From UBA10183 sp041653835 (GTDB lineage Bacteria; Omnitrophota; Gorgyraeia; Gorgyraeales; Gorgyraeaceae), in assembly GCA_041653835.1 (NCBI GenBank), contig JBAZEP010000004.1, positions 1-64,000 on the forward strand: 64,000 bases of DNA. Reading direction: 5' to 3'. Shown here in pieces: positions 16,243 through 24,836 of the stretch. The position numbers and the translations under genes are program-made. The number at the start of each line of letters is the position of its first letter. Position 1 is the first letter of the stretch. A model generated the notes under the pieces. That model saw only the letters and a list, made by a program, of their open reading frames with translations, had not been told where the DNA came from and made no database searches.

Positions 16243-16277
16243 AATGTTACATTCTGACACTGTCATAATGTAACATT
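16243..16277. repeat. 35-bp palindrome with GACA-C-TGTC centre (family P39)
   Basis: Arms AATGTTACATT and AATGTAACATT pair perfectly around CTGACACTGTCAT. It differs from the copy at 41276-41310 at only two core-flanking bases. It lies between the fmt start and the def stop (3 bp from the latter). Confidence 0.85.
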
Positions 16278-16279
16278 GA

Positions 16280-16786
16280 TTAAAACTTCATGCATACCTT
16301 GGCGCCGAGCTGTTCGATGATCTTCTTGCGCTTCAAAAACCCTATCCTGTCTATGAACACTATCCCATCCAGGTGATCCGTCTCGTGCTGTATTATCCTC
16401 GCGAGAAGGCCGCCAGCGTCCAGTTTCAATACGTTGCCGTCGAGATTAAGCGCCTCCACGGTAATGAATTCAGGCCTTGTTACATCGCTGGAAACCGAGG
16501 GCAGGCTCAAACATCCTTCACAGAACTTCGTCTTTCCTTTTTTCTTCGTTATTTTAGGGTTAATGAATACCAGCGCGGCCCTGTTATCCGATTCCGTATC
16601 CTCCACCACTATCATGCGCTTGCTTATCCCTACCTGAGGCGCTGCCAGGCCCACGCCGTTGGCGTAACGCATCGTCTCTATCATATCATAAGCGATTTTG
16701 CGCTCATAATCGCCTACCCGCTCCACATCAGCGGCTTTTTTCTTCAAGACCGGATCCGGATATATCTTTATCTCTAACTTTGCCAT
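16280..16786 (-). CDS. def: Peptide deformylase
   Basis: A metallo-amidase that removes the N-formyl group from new proteins. The 168 residues carry all three motifs: GVGLAAPQ at 44-51, EGCLSLP with metal ligand Cys92, and HETDH with His134, Glu135 and His138. The length is typical. Its promoter has the -10 only 6 nt before the ATG, so the mRNA is probably leaderless. It is transcribed divergently from the TPR/pilin pair and probably together with fmt. Confidence 0.96.
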   Translation of the reverse strand: MAKLEIKIYPDPVLKKKAADVERVGDYERKIAYDMIETMRYANGVGLAAPQVGISKRMIVVEDTESDNRAALVFINPKITKKKGKTKFCEGCLSLPSVSSDVTRPEFITVEALNLDGNVLKLDAGGLLARIIQHETDHLDGIVFIDRIGFLKRKKIIEQLGAKVCMKF

Positions 16787-16792
16787 GATAAT

Positions 16793-16821
16793 ATTTTAAC
16801 ATATCCATTCTGTCTTGACAA
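16793..16821 (-). promoter_or_regulatory. Leaderless-type promoter of def
   Basis: TTGTCA (16821-16816), 17-bp spacer, TAAAAT (16798-16793), then 6 nt to the ATG. The -35 hexamer overlaps, on the opposite strand, the TTGACA of the divergent TPR promoter, so the two promoters share their -35 region. Confidence 0.68.
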
Positions 16822-16843
16822 TCATATAAGATTATTGTAAACT
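16815..16843 (+). promoter_or_regulatory. Promoter of the TPR/pilin pair
   Basis: A consensus TTGACA (16815-16820), 17-bp spacer, TAAACT (16838-16843). The ATG at 16855 is 11 nt on, leaving a leader of about 5 nt and no Shine-Dalgarno. Confidence 0.65.
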
Positions 16844-16854
16844 TGATTAATAAT

Positions 16855-17427
16855 ATGAATGAGCAGGATTTAAGGGAATTCTACAATAAAGGCCTACTGG
16901 CGTTTGAAAAGCAAAATTACGATTACGCCGTCGAGATATTCTCCCAGATAGTGTCGCTCCAGTATGACCATTTGGAAGCCAGGCATTATCTCCATCTTTC
17001 GCTCCAGAAAAAAACAGAAGGCTCCAGGCCTTCCCTCGCGAGCCCGCTGAATAAAATTTTCCTTTCCATGCAGGCGAAAAACTTACGGAAAAAAGGCGAT
17101 ATACCCGGCTGCCTCGAGATACTCGAAAAAATAATAGCCGCCAATCCCCGTGACGCCGAGGCATTAAAGACCATTTCCGATATATTTTATGAAAAAGGTA
17201 TGGCCGCTCACGCGATAAACAACCTGGAAGAGGCGAAACTGGCGAATCCGAAAGATATAACCACCTTTAAAAAACTCGGAAAACTGTACGAAAGAAAAGA
17301 AGATTACCGCAACGCCAAAACAGCCTATGAATCGGCGCTCAAAATAAACCCTCACGACACCGAAGTCCTGAAATCACTTAAAAATCTAGATGCCCTCGGC
17401 ACTATCAAGCATGAATTCGGAAGTTAA
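16855..17427 (+). CDS. TPR-repeat protein upstream of a pilin
   Basis: A 190-residue helical protein of tetratricopeptide repeats: an N-terminal LREFYNKGLLAFEKQNYDYAVEIF, a linker, then three repeats such as IPGCLEILEKIIAANPRDAEAL and YRNAKTAYESALKINPHDTEVL. There is no signal peptide or membrane segment, so it is probably a cytoplasmic adaptor. An earlier TTG at 16843 coincides with the -10 box, so ATG at 16855 is taken. It ends 4 bp before the pilin gene and is very likely co-transcribed with it, suggesting a role in pilus assembly or regulation. Confidence 0.82.
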   Translation: MNEQDLREFYNKGLLAFEKQNYDYAVEIFSQIVSLQYDHLEARHYLHLSLQKKTEGSRPSLASPLNKIFLSMQAKNLRKKGDIPGCLEILEKIIAANPRDAEALKTISDIFYEKGMAAHAINNLEEAKLANPKDITTFKKLGKLYERKEDYRNAKTAYESALKINPHDTEVLKSLKNLDALGTIKHEFGS

Positions 17428-17431
17428 AAAT

Positions 17432-17797
17432 ATGGGACATAAAGGTTTTACACTGGTAGAAGTCCTTATAGTAGTGATAATCATAGGGATACTGGCTTCT
17501 ATAGGTCTGCCGCAATTTGCCGCTTCGATCGAAAAGGCAAAAGGCGGGGAAGCGAGGGCAGGCCTTGGACACATACAGACGGGCGAAAAAATTTACTACG
17601 CGGAAAGGGAATATTACACCACCGACTTACCGGATCTCGATATAAACCTGACCCAGAAATACTGGTCGTTCGTCATAACCACCCCCACCTCCAACAACTT
17701 CACGGTTACCGCCACAAGATTGGGAGGGACCCATAGCGGCCAAACCATAATAATGGACGAAAGAAGCAATATGAGCGGGAATTGGGAATTTCTTTAA
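17432..17797 (+). CDS. Type IV pilin-like protein
   Basis: About 121 residues with a class III prepilin signal: a very short leader MGHKG, cleavage before Phe, then FTLVEVLIVVIIIGILASI with Glu5 of the mature protein. The rest is a small globular head. The ATG at 17432 is placed behind GGAAG; longer in-frame starts overlap the TPR gene. It resembles PilA/PilE-type pilins more than the GspG-type of the 52-kb cluster. It may be the main pilus subunit or a secretion pseudopilin. Its last codons converge on priA, with both stop codons within one TTAA. Confidence 0.85.
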   Translation: MGHKGFTLVEVLIVVIIIGILASIGLPQFAASIEKAKGGEARAGLGHIQTGEKIYYAEREYYTTDLPDLDINLTQKYWSFVITTPTSNNFTVTATRLGGTHSGQTIIMDERSNMSGNWEFL

Positions 17798-19800
17798 GAC
17801 GGGTCCACGTCCACTGTCACTATAATACCTGAGATTTTATTCTTACCCAGCGTCTTTTTCAAAATACACGTGATATCTTTTACCGCCTGCGCCCTAAGGA
17901 AGATATTCCACCTGTAAAAACCTTTCATCTTCGATATCGGGGAAGGCGCGGGCCCGAGGATATTGATATTTTTGGCCTTGTCCGCCTTTTCAATATCGTT
18001 TTTCAAATTATCACAAGCCCTGAAAACCCTCTCTTCTTTTCTTCCCCTGACCGTCAGATTAACCATATGGCAAAATGGCGGGAGGTATAATTCTTTGCGC
18101 AGGTATATCTCTTTATCGTAAAATGTATTGTAGTCATGTGTTTTGGCGGCCTGGATCGAATAATGCTGCGGATTGTAGCTCTGTATTATAACCCTGCCGC
18201 CCAGGTCGCTCCTGCCTGCCCTGCCCGCTACCTGTGTCAGCAGGTTAAAAGTGCGTTCGCTGGACCTGAAATCCGGGAGGTTTAATGCCGTGTCGGCGGA
18301 TATAACGCCTACTAGCGTGACCTTCGGGAAATCCAGGCCTTTCGCTATCATCTGGGTTCCTATAAGTATGTCTATGCGGGCATCCTTGAATTTTGAAAGG
18401 ACTTTATCGTGAGAACCCCGTTTGTGCGTAGCGTCTGTATCTAAGCGCGCTATCTCTGCGGAAGGGAAAAGCCTGTGAGCTTCACTCTCTACTTTTTCCG
18501 TGCCAAGCCCCCAATATCTCAAATATCCGGCGTTGCATTCAGGGCATATCTCGGGCGGGTCCATGGTAAAGCCGCAATGATGGCACGCGAGTTTTTTCTT
18601 GTCAAAATGATACGTCAGGCTTACGCTGCACCGCTTGCACCTGATAACATAGCCGCACTTCTTGCATGTTACGAATGTCGAAAACCCGCGCCTGTTCAAA
18701 AAAAGTATCACCTGTTTTTTTTCAGCTATATCTTTCTCTATCCACTCTTTGAGTTTCTGGGAAAATATAGGTATCTTTTTGGCCCTGGTCATTTCCTCCC
18801 GCATATCCACTATGTCAACTTCGGGTAAAAGCCTTGAATCTATCCTTTCAGGGAGTTCGATGAGGCTGTATTTCCCGTTCTTGGCGGCATAAAACGACTC
18901 GAGCGAGGGTGTGGCGCTCCCGAGAATAACAACGGCATTGGAAAGTTCCGCTCTCTTTATAGCAGTATCTCTCGCGTTATATCTCGGTACGTCCTCCTGT
19001 TTATAAGATGTCTCGTGCTCTTCATCCACCACTATAAGGCCCAGGTTTTTAACCGGCGCGAATACGGCTGAACGCGCGCCTACGATTATCCTGGCTTCGC
19101 CCGAACTTATCCTGCGCCACTCGGAAATACGCTTGGAACCGAGCAGCCTGGAGTGAAGTACCGCTATTTTATCCTTGAATCTCATCCTGAAACGCGCTAC
19201 GGTCTGCGGGGTCAGGGAAATTTCCGGGACAAGCACTATACTGGAAAGCCCCTTATCCAGCGCATGCGCTATAGACTGCAGGTACACTTCCGTCTTTCCG
19301 CTGCCTGTCACGCCGTGCAGGAGAAAAACCTTGTGGATCGAGGCGTCCATAGAATTTATTATCGAGCCAAGCGCCTCTTTCTGTTCAGGCGTAGGCGTAA
19401 GATGTTTGTCGGAACCGTCTATAAACTCTGATTCCCCGCCCTCCTCCCCATGTTCCTCTTTATTGCGGGATTTCCCGGAAGAGGCCTTTTTGACCACGCT
19501 CGGGATAACAGCGGATATAGCCTCCCCCCATGAGCAATAATAATAATTGGAGATCCATTTCGCGAGTTCCATTATACGCGCGTCCACACATAAAGAGCTA
19601 TCTATGACACCGGATATGGGCTTTACCCTTTCTATGGCGCACTCATTTGAAAGCCCGACAACATATCCGACTGCCATTTTGCTCCCGAAAGACACCTCCA
19701 CTACGCTCCCTACACAGATATCTTTTTCGAGATATTCCGGGATAGAATAAGTAAAGGCTTCTTCTATGGGCCGATTTATGACTATGTCAGCGAATTTCAT
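17794..19800 (-). CDS. priA: Primosomal replication-restart helicase PriA
   Basis: A 3'-5' DNA helicase that rebuilds replication forks. The 668 residues include the N-terminal DNA-binding part (KFADIVINRPIEEAFTYSIPE), Walker A GVTGSGKTEVYL, the DEEH Walker B, and a helicase motif set ending QVAGRAGR. Between them is the zinc module CKKCGYVIRCKRC with CHHCGF and CPEC, eight cysteines in all. It is slightly shorter than the E. coli protein (732). The start overlaps the uracil-DNA glycosylase gene by 14 bp. Confidence 0.95.
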   Translation of the reverse strand: MKFADIVINRPIEEAFTYSIPEYLEKDICVGSVVEVSFGSKMAVGYVVGLSNECAIERVKPISGVIDSSLCVDARIMELAKWISNYYYCSWGEAISAVIPSVVKKASSGKSRNKEEHGEEGGESEFIDGSDKHLTPTPEQKEALGSIINSMDASIHKVFLLHGVTGSGKTEVYLQSIAHALDKGLSSIVLVPEISLTPQTVARFRMRFKDKIAVLHSRLLGSKRISEWRRISSGEARIIVGARSAVFAPVKNLGLIVVDEEHETSYKQEDVPRYNARDTAIKRAELSNAVVILGSATPSLESFYAAKNGKYSLIELPERIDSRLLPEVDIVDMREEMTRAKKIPIFSQKLKEWIEKDIAEKKQVILFLNRRGFSTFVTCKKCGYVIRCKRCSVSLTYHFDKKKLACHHCGFTMDPPEICPECNAGYLRYWGLGTEKVESEAHRLFPSAEIARLDTDATHKRGSHDKVLSKFKDARIDILIGTQMIAKGLDFPKVTLVGVISADTALNLPDFRSSERTFNLLTQVAGRAGRSDLGGRVIIQSYNPQHYSIQAAKTHDYNTFYDKEIYLRKELYLPPFCHMVNLTVRGRKEERVFRACDNLKNDIEKADKAKNINILGPAPSPISKMKGFYRWNIFLRAQAVKDITCILKKTLGKNKISGIIVTVDVDPS

Positions 19801-20437
19801 GTATTATTTTTTTCATATCTTCCCATACAAGTTTCTTGTCCTGGGGATTGCGCAAAAGATACGCCGGGTGATAGGTGGGCATGAATTTTATACCCCTGTA
19901 TTCATGCCACCGGCCCCTCAGTTTACTGATAGGCGTTTCTGTGGCGAGAAGTGTCTGGCTCGCGAATTTCCCAAGCCCGCATATTATCTTGGGCTTTATC
20001 GCGTCTATCTGGCCGTAAAGATAATCTATGCACATAGAGATCTCTTCCGGCTGGGGGTTCCTGTTCTGGGGAGGCCGGCATTTCAAGATATTACATATAT
20101 AGACATCTTCTCTTTTGATGCCCATGGCCGCTATTATCTTTGTCAGAAGCATGCCCGCTTCTCCCACAAAAGGCATGCCCTGGAGATCTTCGTCGCGGCC
20201 GGGCGCCTCTCCGACAAACATGAGCCTGGCGTTTATATTGCCCGATCCGAACACGATGTTTGTCCGCGTCCTTGCCAACGCGCATCTATGGCAATTCGAT
20301 GCCTCGGTTTTGACCGTATCCAGGCAGCCGGTTTTCGGTTTGCCGGGAACCGGCCTGGCGGAAAAAAGATATTCGGAAATACCGCTCTCCTTTTCCATTT
20401 TCAGATAACTGCATAAAGATTTTAAAATTTTTTGCAT
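19787..20437 (-). CDS. Uracil-DNA glycosylase, family 4-like (Fe-S)
   Basis: Removes uracil from DNA. The 216 residues carry CHRCALARTR and CNILKCRPP (cysteines for a 4Fe-4S cluster), motif A FVGEAPGRDED with MPFVGEAG, and the C-terminal HPAYLL. This pattern marks the family 4 (thermostable, Fe-S) type, or possibly the related SPO1-polymerase-like branch. The leader region is occupied by a nested AACCTC palindrome, and a GGAGG from its arm lies 13 nt before the start codon. It overlaps priA by 14 bp. Confidence 0.9.
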   Translation of the reverse strand: MQKILKSLCSYLKMEKESGISEYLFSARPVPGKPKTGCLDTVKTEASNCHRCALARTRTNIVFGSGNINARLMFVGEAPGRDEDLQGMPFVGEAGMLLTKIIAAMGIKREDVYICNILKCRPPQNRNPQPEEISMCIDYLYGQIDAIKPKIICGLGKFASQTLLATETPISKLRGRWHEYRGIKFMPTYHPAYLLRNPQDKKLVWEDMKKIIHEIR

Positions 20438-20448
20438 ATAACCTGTAC

Positions 20449-20486
20449 AACCTCCGAGGTTGCCGGAATTGGCAACCTCGGAGGTT
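20449..20486. repeat. Nested palindrome of the AACCTCSGAGGTT family
   Basis: Arms AACCTCCGAGGTTGCC and GGCAACCTCGGAGGTT are exact complements around GGAATT. Each arm is itself a 13-bp palindrome. It lies between xerD and udg. Copies with the same arms occur at 26423-26461 and 32073-32124. Confidence 0.88.
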
Positions 20487-20491
20487 AATTT

Positions 20492-21379
20492 TTACGGTCT
20501 TGGATGGAATTTCTGGTGTATCGATTTCAGCCTGTCCTTGCTCACATGTGTATAGATCTGTGTGGTGGAGATGTCCGCATGCCCGAGCATCTCCTGCACT
20601 ATCCTCAGGTCAGCGCCCCTTTCGAGTATATGCGTCGCGAAAGAATGCCTCAAGCTGTGAGGCGTGACCTTTTTTTTAATTCTCGCCATTTTCACATATT
20701 TTTTGATGATCTTCCAGAATGTCTGGCGCGACATCCGGTCCCCGCCCTTTCTCAGGAACAAAAAATTCGAGACCCTGTTTTTTAGAAACCCTGGGCGGGA
20801 TTTTTCCAGATACCGCCTTATGCTTTCCTTAGCCTTTTTACCAAAAGGCACTATCCTTTCTTTAGAACCTTTCCCGAAGCACTTGACAAAACCCACGTCC
20901 ATATTGACATCGTCCATTTTCAGGTTTACCAGTTCCGAAACCCTCATCCCGGTCGCGTACATAAGTTCAAGGCATGCCTTGTCCCTCATTTCCATCGGGT
21001 CCCGGATGTTCGGAGCGTCCAGCAGAGTCTCGACCTCACTCTCGTTCAGTGTGTATGGGAGTTTTTTCCATAATTTAGGGGATTCAATAATAGCGGCGGC
21101 ATCATCCTTGATTATATTTTCCTTCAAAAGGAACTTAAAGAAACTCTTTACGCAGGCAAGCTCCCTTGAAATAGAATTGGAACCCAGCCCTCTTTCTTTT
21201 TCCGCCATCATGAACGAGTTTATTACCTGCCTGGAAATCTTATCCGCGGAATCTATTTTCTTAGATTTTAAAAAATCGCTGAATTTATAGAGGTCTCTTT
21301 TATAAGAACCTCGCGTATTGTCCGCCATGCCCCTTTCCACCGATATATAGATTAAAAACTGTTCTATCAATTCATTCAT
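20492..21379 (-). CDS. xerD: Tyrosine recombinase XerC/XerD type
   Basis: A site-specific recombinase that resolves chromosome dimers at dif. The 295 residues match XerD size. The N-terminal SAM-like core-binding domain is followed by the catalytic set Arg146 (ATGMRVSEL), Lys170, His241 and Arg244 (HSLRH), His267 (GHADIST) and Tyr276 (IYTHV), all present. Housekeeping neighbours and the absence of phage genes argue against a mobile element. It overlaps the metallo-hydrolase gene by 4 bp. XerC versus XerD cannot be decided here. Confidence 0.9.
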   Translation of the reverse strand: MNELIEQFLIYISVERGMADNTRGSYKRDLYKFSDFLKSKKIDSADKISRQVINSFMMAEKERGLGSNSISRELACVKSFFKFLLKENIIKDDAAAIIESPKLWKKLPYTLNESEVETLLDAPNIRDPMEMRDKACLELMYATGMRVSELVNLKMDDVNMDVGFVKCFGKGSKERIVPFGKKAKESIRRYLEKSRPGFLKNRVSNFLFLRKGGDRMSRQTFWKIIKKYVKMARIKKKVTPHSLRHSFATHILERGADLRIVQEMLGHADISTTQIYTHVSKDRLKSIHQKFHPRP

Positions 21380-21984
21380 ATGACAAACGGGTTATTCATT
21401 TTTTCATGCCCGATGGTCGAACCCGGGCCATGGCCTGGATAAATAATATAGTCATCATCCAGTGTAAGCAATCTTTTTTTTATGGAACGCATTATATCCT
21501 GTTCCGAACCGTACGCGAAATCAGTCCTGCCTATGCCTTCGTAAAAAAGCGTATCGCCCGTAAAGATCACTCTTTCCCCTTTCAAACATATAGAACCCGG
21601 TGTATGCCCTGGCGTATGGATGACCTCCAGCCGGTATCCGCCTATATCGAGCGAGTCTCCGTCTTCTAATAATCTGGAAGCGGTTTTTGTTTTAAGAAAA
21701 AATCCAAGCGCGCCCGACAGGTTTTTGGAAGGGTCTGTCAAAAAGTCCGAGTCTAAACGGTGTATCCACACGGGTATGCCGAACTCGTCATTGGCGCCTA
21801 TATGGTCACCGTGCCCGTGGGTATTGATTACGGCCTTCGGTTTCAAGCCGTCTCTATCTATGGCCGCTTTTATCTTCCTGTAATCTCCGCCCGGGTCTAT
21901 TATGAATATCTCTTTTGTATCCTCATCGCCTGCCAGATAACAATTCGATTCCAGGGGAGCCACTGTTATTTTTTTAATAAGCAT
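21376..21984 (-). CDS. Metallo-beta-lactamase fold hydrolase (glyoxalase II-like)
   Basis: A compact 202-residue MBL-fold protein with the metal motif NTHGHGDHIGA, a second His in HTPGHTPGS, Asp in FTGDTLFYEGIGRTD, and the last His in YPGHGPGS. This set is typical of hydroxyacylglutathione-hydrolase-like and persulfide-dioxygenase-like enzymes. There is no signal peptide. The substrate is unknown. It is translationally coupled to xerD downstream and follows a lipoprotein gene directly. Confidence 0.87.
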   Translation of the reverse strand: MLIKKITVAPLESNCYLAGDEDTKEIFIIDPGGDYRKIKAAIDRDGLKPKAVINTHGHGDHIGANDEFGIPVWIHRLDSDFLTDPSKNLSGALGFFLKTKTASRLLEDGDSLDIGGYRLEVIHTPGHTPGSICLKGERVIFTGDTLFYEGIGRTDFAYGSEQDIMRSIKKRLLTLDDDYIIYPGHGPGSTIGHEKMNNPFVI

Positions 21985-22479
21985 TCATTTCCTTAATTCG
22001 AGACTGTCCTTGACGGCGTTATATGAAAATCTTTTGTCTATGAGCCGTTTTGTCTTTTCCAGGGCCTGCGTGATCCTGTACCTCTCGCTGTTTGTCAGGT
22101 CTGTCTTTTTGACGCCGGGGCCTAATGATTTTATTTCCGTTATAAAGGCCTCCAGCTCTTTATATTTCTCGTCATTAAGATATTTCTGCATTTCCTCTAT
22201 ATTCTTCACCAATTCATCGTAGCACTCTGCCCTCTTCTTATAACCGTCTCCCATCCTGTCGATCAATTCACCCTGCCAGGACTTCCAGAACAAGAACCGT
22301 TTTTTATAAAGTTCGTCCACTCTCAGTTCTTTGGCGTAGTCGTATGTAGTGACAACAGGAAGAGGTTTTTCTTCTTTCTGTTTTTTGCGCGCGAACTTCC
22401 TCTGCACCCCCTCGCACCCCGCGATAGACACGCACAGCATCACTATAACCGCTAATCTATATCCCTTTCTATTTATCAT
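21985..22479 (-). CDS. Putative lipoprotein of unknown function
   Basis: A 164-residue protein with a lipoprotein signal: basic NRKGYRL, hydrophobic stretch, and lipobox SIAGC with Cys22. The mature part is charged and helical (KKQKEEKPLP, then several Glu/Lys-rich helices), likely periplasmic. An ATG at 22479 behind GAGGAG is taken; the frame also opens at a TTG at 22494 with no ribosome site. No domain is recognised. It directly precedes the MBL gene. Confidence 0.75.
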   Translation of the reverse strand: MINRKGYRLAVIVMLCVSIAGCEGVQRKFARKKQKEEKPLPVVTTYDYAKELRVDELYKKRFLFWKSWQGELIDRMGDGYKKRAECYDELVKNIEEMQKYLNDEKYKELEAFITEIKSLGPGVKKTDLTNSERYRITQALEKTKRLIDKRFSYNAVKDSLELRK

Positions 22480-22509
22480 ATTATTTCTCCTCAAATCCCT
22501 GTTTCTAAA

Positions 22510-22548
22510 TAAAGGAAGATTTGTGACACTGTCACAAATCTTCCTTTA
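22510..22548. repeat. Perfect 39-bp palindrome with GACA-C-TGTC centre (family P39)
   Basis: TAAAGGAAGATTTGTGACA, a central C, and the exact complement: 19+1+19 bp with no mismatch. The last three bases are the stop codon of ligA. The strongest hairpin of the family. Confidence 0.92.
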
Positions 22549-24552
22549 GGTTAAAAGACGTTCGAATTCCTTCTCGTTTATGATTTTTATGCCTAATTGT
22601 TTCGCCTTGTAGAGTTTGGCGCCCGGGTCTTTGCCCGCTACCACATAATCCGTATTCTTGCTCACGCTCGAAGAGGCACTGCCCCCGTGTCTGCGTATAA
22701 GTTCCTCTATCTCATTCCTTGAAGAATGCTCCAGAGAGCCTGTGACAACAAATGTCTTGCCTTCCAGGTTCCCGGACTTCGGAGAGATCCCTTTTTCTTC
22801 GGTATTTACCCCGTTATGTTTCAGCCTCTCTATAACTTTTTTATTTTCCCCTGTCCTGAAAAAATTGAACACGCTCTCCGCCATTACAGGGCCTATCTCA
22901 TCTATAGCCTGAAGTTCTTCTATGCCTGCCTTTGACAGCGCGTCAAGGGATTTGAACCTGGCCGCGAGTATCCACGCGTTCCTGGAACCGACATGCCTTA
23001 TACCAAGGCCATATATCAGCCTGTTCAGCGGATTAGACTTGCTTTTTTGTATCGCCTTGATAAGGTTTTCGGCCGACTTATCAGCCATCCTGTCGAGAGC
23101 TGCCAATTCTTCGTGCTCCAGGGTATAAATATCACCGTAATCTTTTATCATTTTCTTATCCACCAGCTGGGCTACGATAGCCTCACCCATGCCTTCAATA
23201 TCCATGGCCTCCCTCGACGCGAAATGCCTTATCCTTTCCTTCAACTGCGCAGGGCAGCCCGCGTTCTCGCATCTTAGCGCCACCTCGTTCTTCAGTCTTT
23301 TTACCGCGCTGCCGCACACAGGGCATTTTTTCGGCATAATAAATTCTTTTTCAGCGCCCTTGCGTTTCTTTTTGACTACTTCTACTATCTGCGGGATGAT
23401 CTCGCCCGCTTTTTCGACAAGCACATGATCCCCTATTCGCACACCTTTACGCATAATCTCGTCCTGATTATGCAGCGAAGCCCTGCTCACGGTAGTACCG
23501 GCGAGTTCGACAGGTTTTAATACAGCCACAGGCGTAAGCGCGCCTGTCCTGCCCACCTGGACGATTATATCTTTCAATATAGTCTCTTTTCTTTCCGCGG
23601 GAAATTTATACGCTATCATCCAGCGGGGGCTCTTAGAGGTCTGGCCAAGCGCTTTCTGGTAAGCGAAAGAATCCACTTTTATTACCATACCGTCTATATC
23701 GTAATCAAGGCCGTGCCTTTTCTCCTGCCACTCATCGCAATATTCGATTACCTCTTTTATCGAGCCGCACTTTTTTATATCGGGATTTACGCGGAATCCC
23801 GCGGCCTTTAAAAAATCGAGCGCGGCGTGCTGGCTTTGGAATTCCCTGCCTTCGCAATAACCAACCCCGTATATCCACATATCAAGATGCCTTTTCGCGG
23901 CAAGCCTCGAGTCCAGCAGTTTCAAAGACCCGGCGGCCGCGTTCCTGGGATTCGCGAAAAGTTCCTCGCCCTGCGCCTCTTTTTCCTCGTTTATCTCCAT
24001 GAATACCTTTGCCGGCAGATATACCTCTCCCCTCGCCTCAAATAATCCCGGCATCCCGTCATTCTTAATTGTTTCGAGTTTCAAGGGCAGGCTTTTTATA
24101 GTTTTTAAATTTATTGTAACGTCATCTCCTTTAAAACCATCCCCACGCGTGGCGCCCCGGATAAATCTGCCTCTTTCGTAAAGAAGCGAGATGCTTACCC
24201 CGTCTATCTTCAGTTCAACCACGTAATCCAACTCATCCACCCCGAGGTTCTTTTTTACCCTTTCGTCAAATTTAGCTATCTCTTCAGGTGAGTAAGTGTT
24301 GTCTATACTTAGCATCGGCACCTTGTGTTTGACGCTGTTGAATTCCTTGATGGCCTCCCCTCCCACCCGCTGTGTCGGCGAATCAGGGGTAATGAATTCC
24401 GGATATTCCTGTTCCAATTCTTTCAGCTCGTCGATCAATCTGTCGTATTCGCGGTCGGATATCTCGGGTTTATTATCAACGTAATACTTCTTATTGTGGC
24501 GATCGATTATTTTCCTGAGTTCTTCTATTTTTATTTTCTCGTCTTTTTTCAT
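22546..24552 (-). CDS. ligA: NAD-dependent DNA ligase
   Basis: Seals nicks using NAD. The 668 residues cover all LigA domains: Ia (YYVDNKPEISDREYD), the adenylation motif VELKIDGVS with Lys115, the OB fold, the four-cysteine zinc finger (CPVCGSAVKR, CENAGCPAQL), helix-hairpin-helix region, and a C-terminal BRCT domain (GKTFVVTGSLEHSSRNEI). The length is typical. The TAA stop is the last codon of a P39 palindrome. It overlaps acyP by 4 bp. Confidence 0.97.
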   Translation of the reverse strand: MKKDEKIKIEELRKIIDRHNKKYYVDNKPEISDREYDRLIDELKELEQEYPEFITPDSPTQRVGGEAIKEFNSVKHKVPMLSIDNTYSPEEIAKFDERVKKNLGVDELDYVVELKIDGVSISLLYERGRFIRGATRGDGFKGDDVTINLKTIKSLPLKLETIKNDGMPGLFEARGEVYLPAKVFMEINEEKEAQGEELFANPRNAAAGSLKLLDSRLAAKRHLDMWIYGVGYCEGREFQSQHAALDFLKAAGFRVNPDIKKCGSIKEVIEYCDEWQEKRHGLDYDIDGMVIKVDSFAYQKALGQTSKSPRWMIAYKFPAERKETILKDIIVQVGRTGALTPVAVLKPVELAGTTVSRASLHNQDEIMRKGVRIGDHVLVEKAGEIIPQIVEVVKKKRKGAEKEFIMPKKCPVCGSAVKRLKNEVALRCENAGCPAQLKERIRHFASREAMDIEGMGEAIVAQLVDKKMIKDYGDIYTLEHEELAALDRMADKSAENLIKAIQKSKSNPLNRLIYGLGIRHVGSRNAWILAARFKSLDALSKAGIEELQAIDEIGPVMAESVFNFFRTGENKKVIERLKHNGVNTEEKGISPKSGNLEGKTFVVTGSLEHSSRNEIEELIRRHGGSASSSVSKNTDYVVAGKDPGAKLYKAKQLGIKIINEKEFERLLT

Positions 24553-24827
24553 ATATCGAACCTTATATCGAAATTAACGAATTCTCCTGACGGTTTTTCC
24601 CATGATATATCCACGTCCCTGATATAATAACCTATCGGGCCGTTCACTATCTTATCCAGTAATTCCTTGACCTTCTTTTCTTCGCCTTCCGCTACTATCT
24701 CCACCCTGCCGTCCCTGAGGTTTTTTACCCAGCCGGATATGCCGAAGGCCTCCGCAATATCCTGGGCAGTATATCTGAATCCCACTCCCTGTACCTGTCC
24801 CGAATAGAACACATGCGCCCTTTTCAT
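24549..24827 (-). CDS. acyP: Acylphosphatase
   Basis: A small alpha/beta enzyme (92 residues) hydrolysing acyl phosphates. The signature GQVQGVGFRYTAQ holds the catalytic Arg, and WVKNLRDGRVEIVAEGEE holds the catalytic Asn. The fold and length are standard. It overlaps ligA by 4 bp and follows the AIR-synthase-like gene after 9 bp. Acetyl phosphate from the Pta-AckA route is one possible substrate in this cell. Confidence 0.93.
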   Translation of the reverse strand: MKRAHVFYSGQVQGVGFRYTAQDIAEAFGISGWVKNLRDGRVEIVAEGEEKKVKELLDKIVNGPIGYYIRDVDISWEKPSGEFVNFDIRFDI

Positions 24828-24836
24828 GCCGCCTCT

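Noticed and set aside
20492..21379. Integrase of a mobile element
   Set aside because: Size, catalytic set and housekeeping neighbours fit XerC/XerD; no attachment repeats or phage genes nearby.
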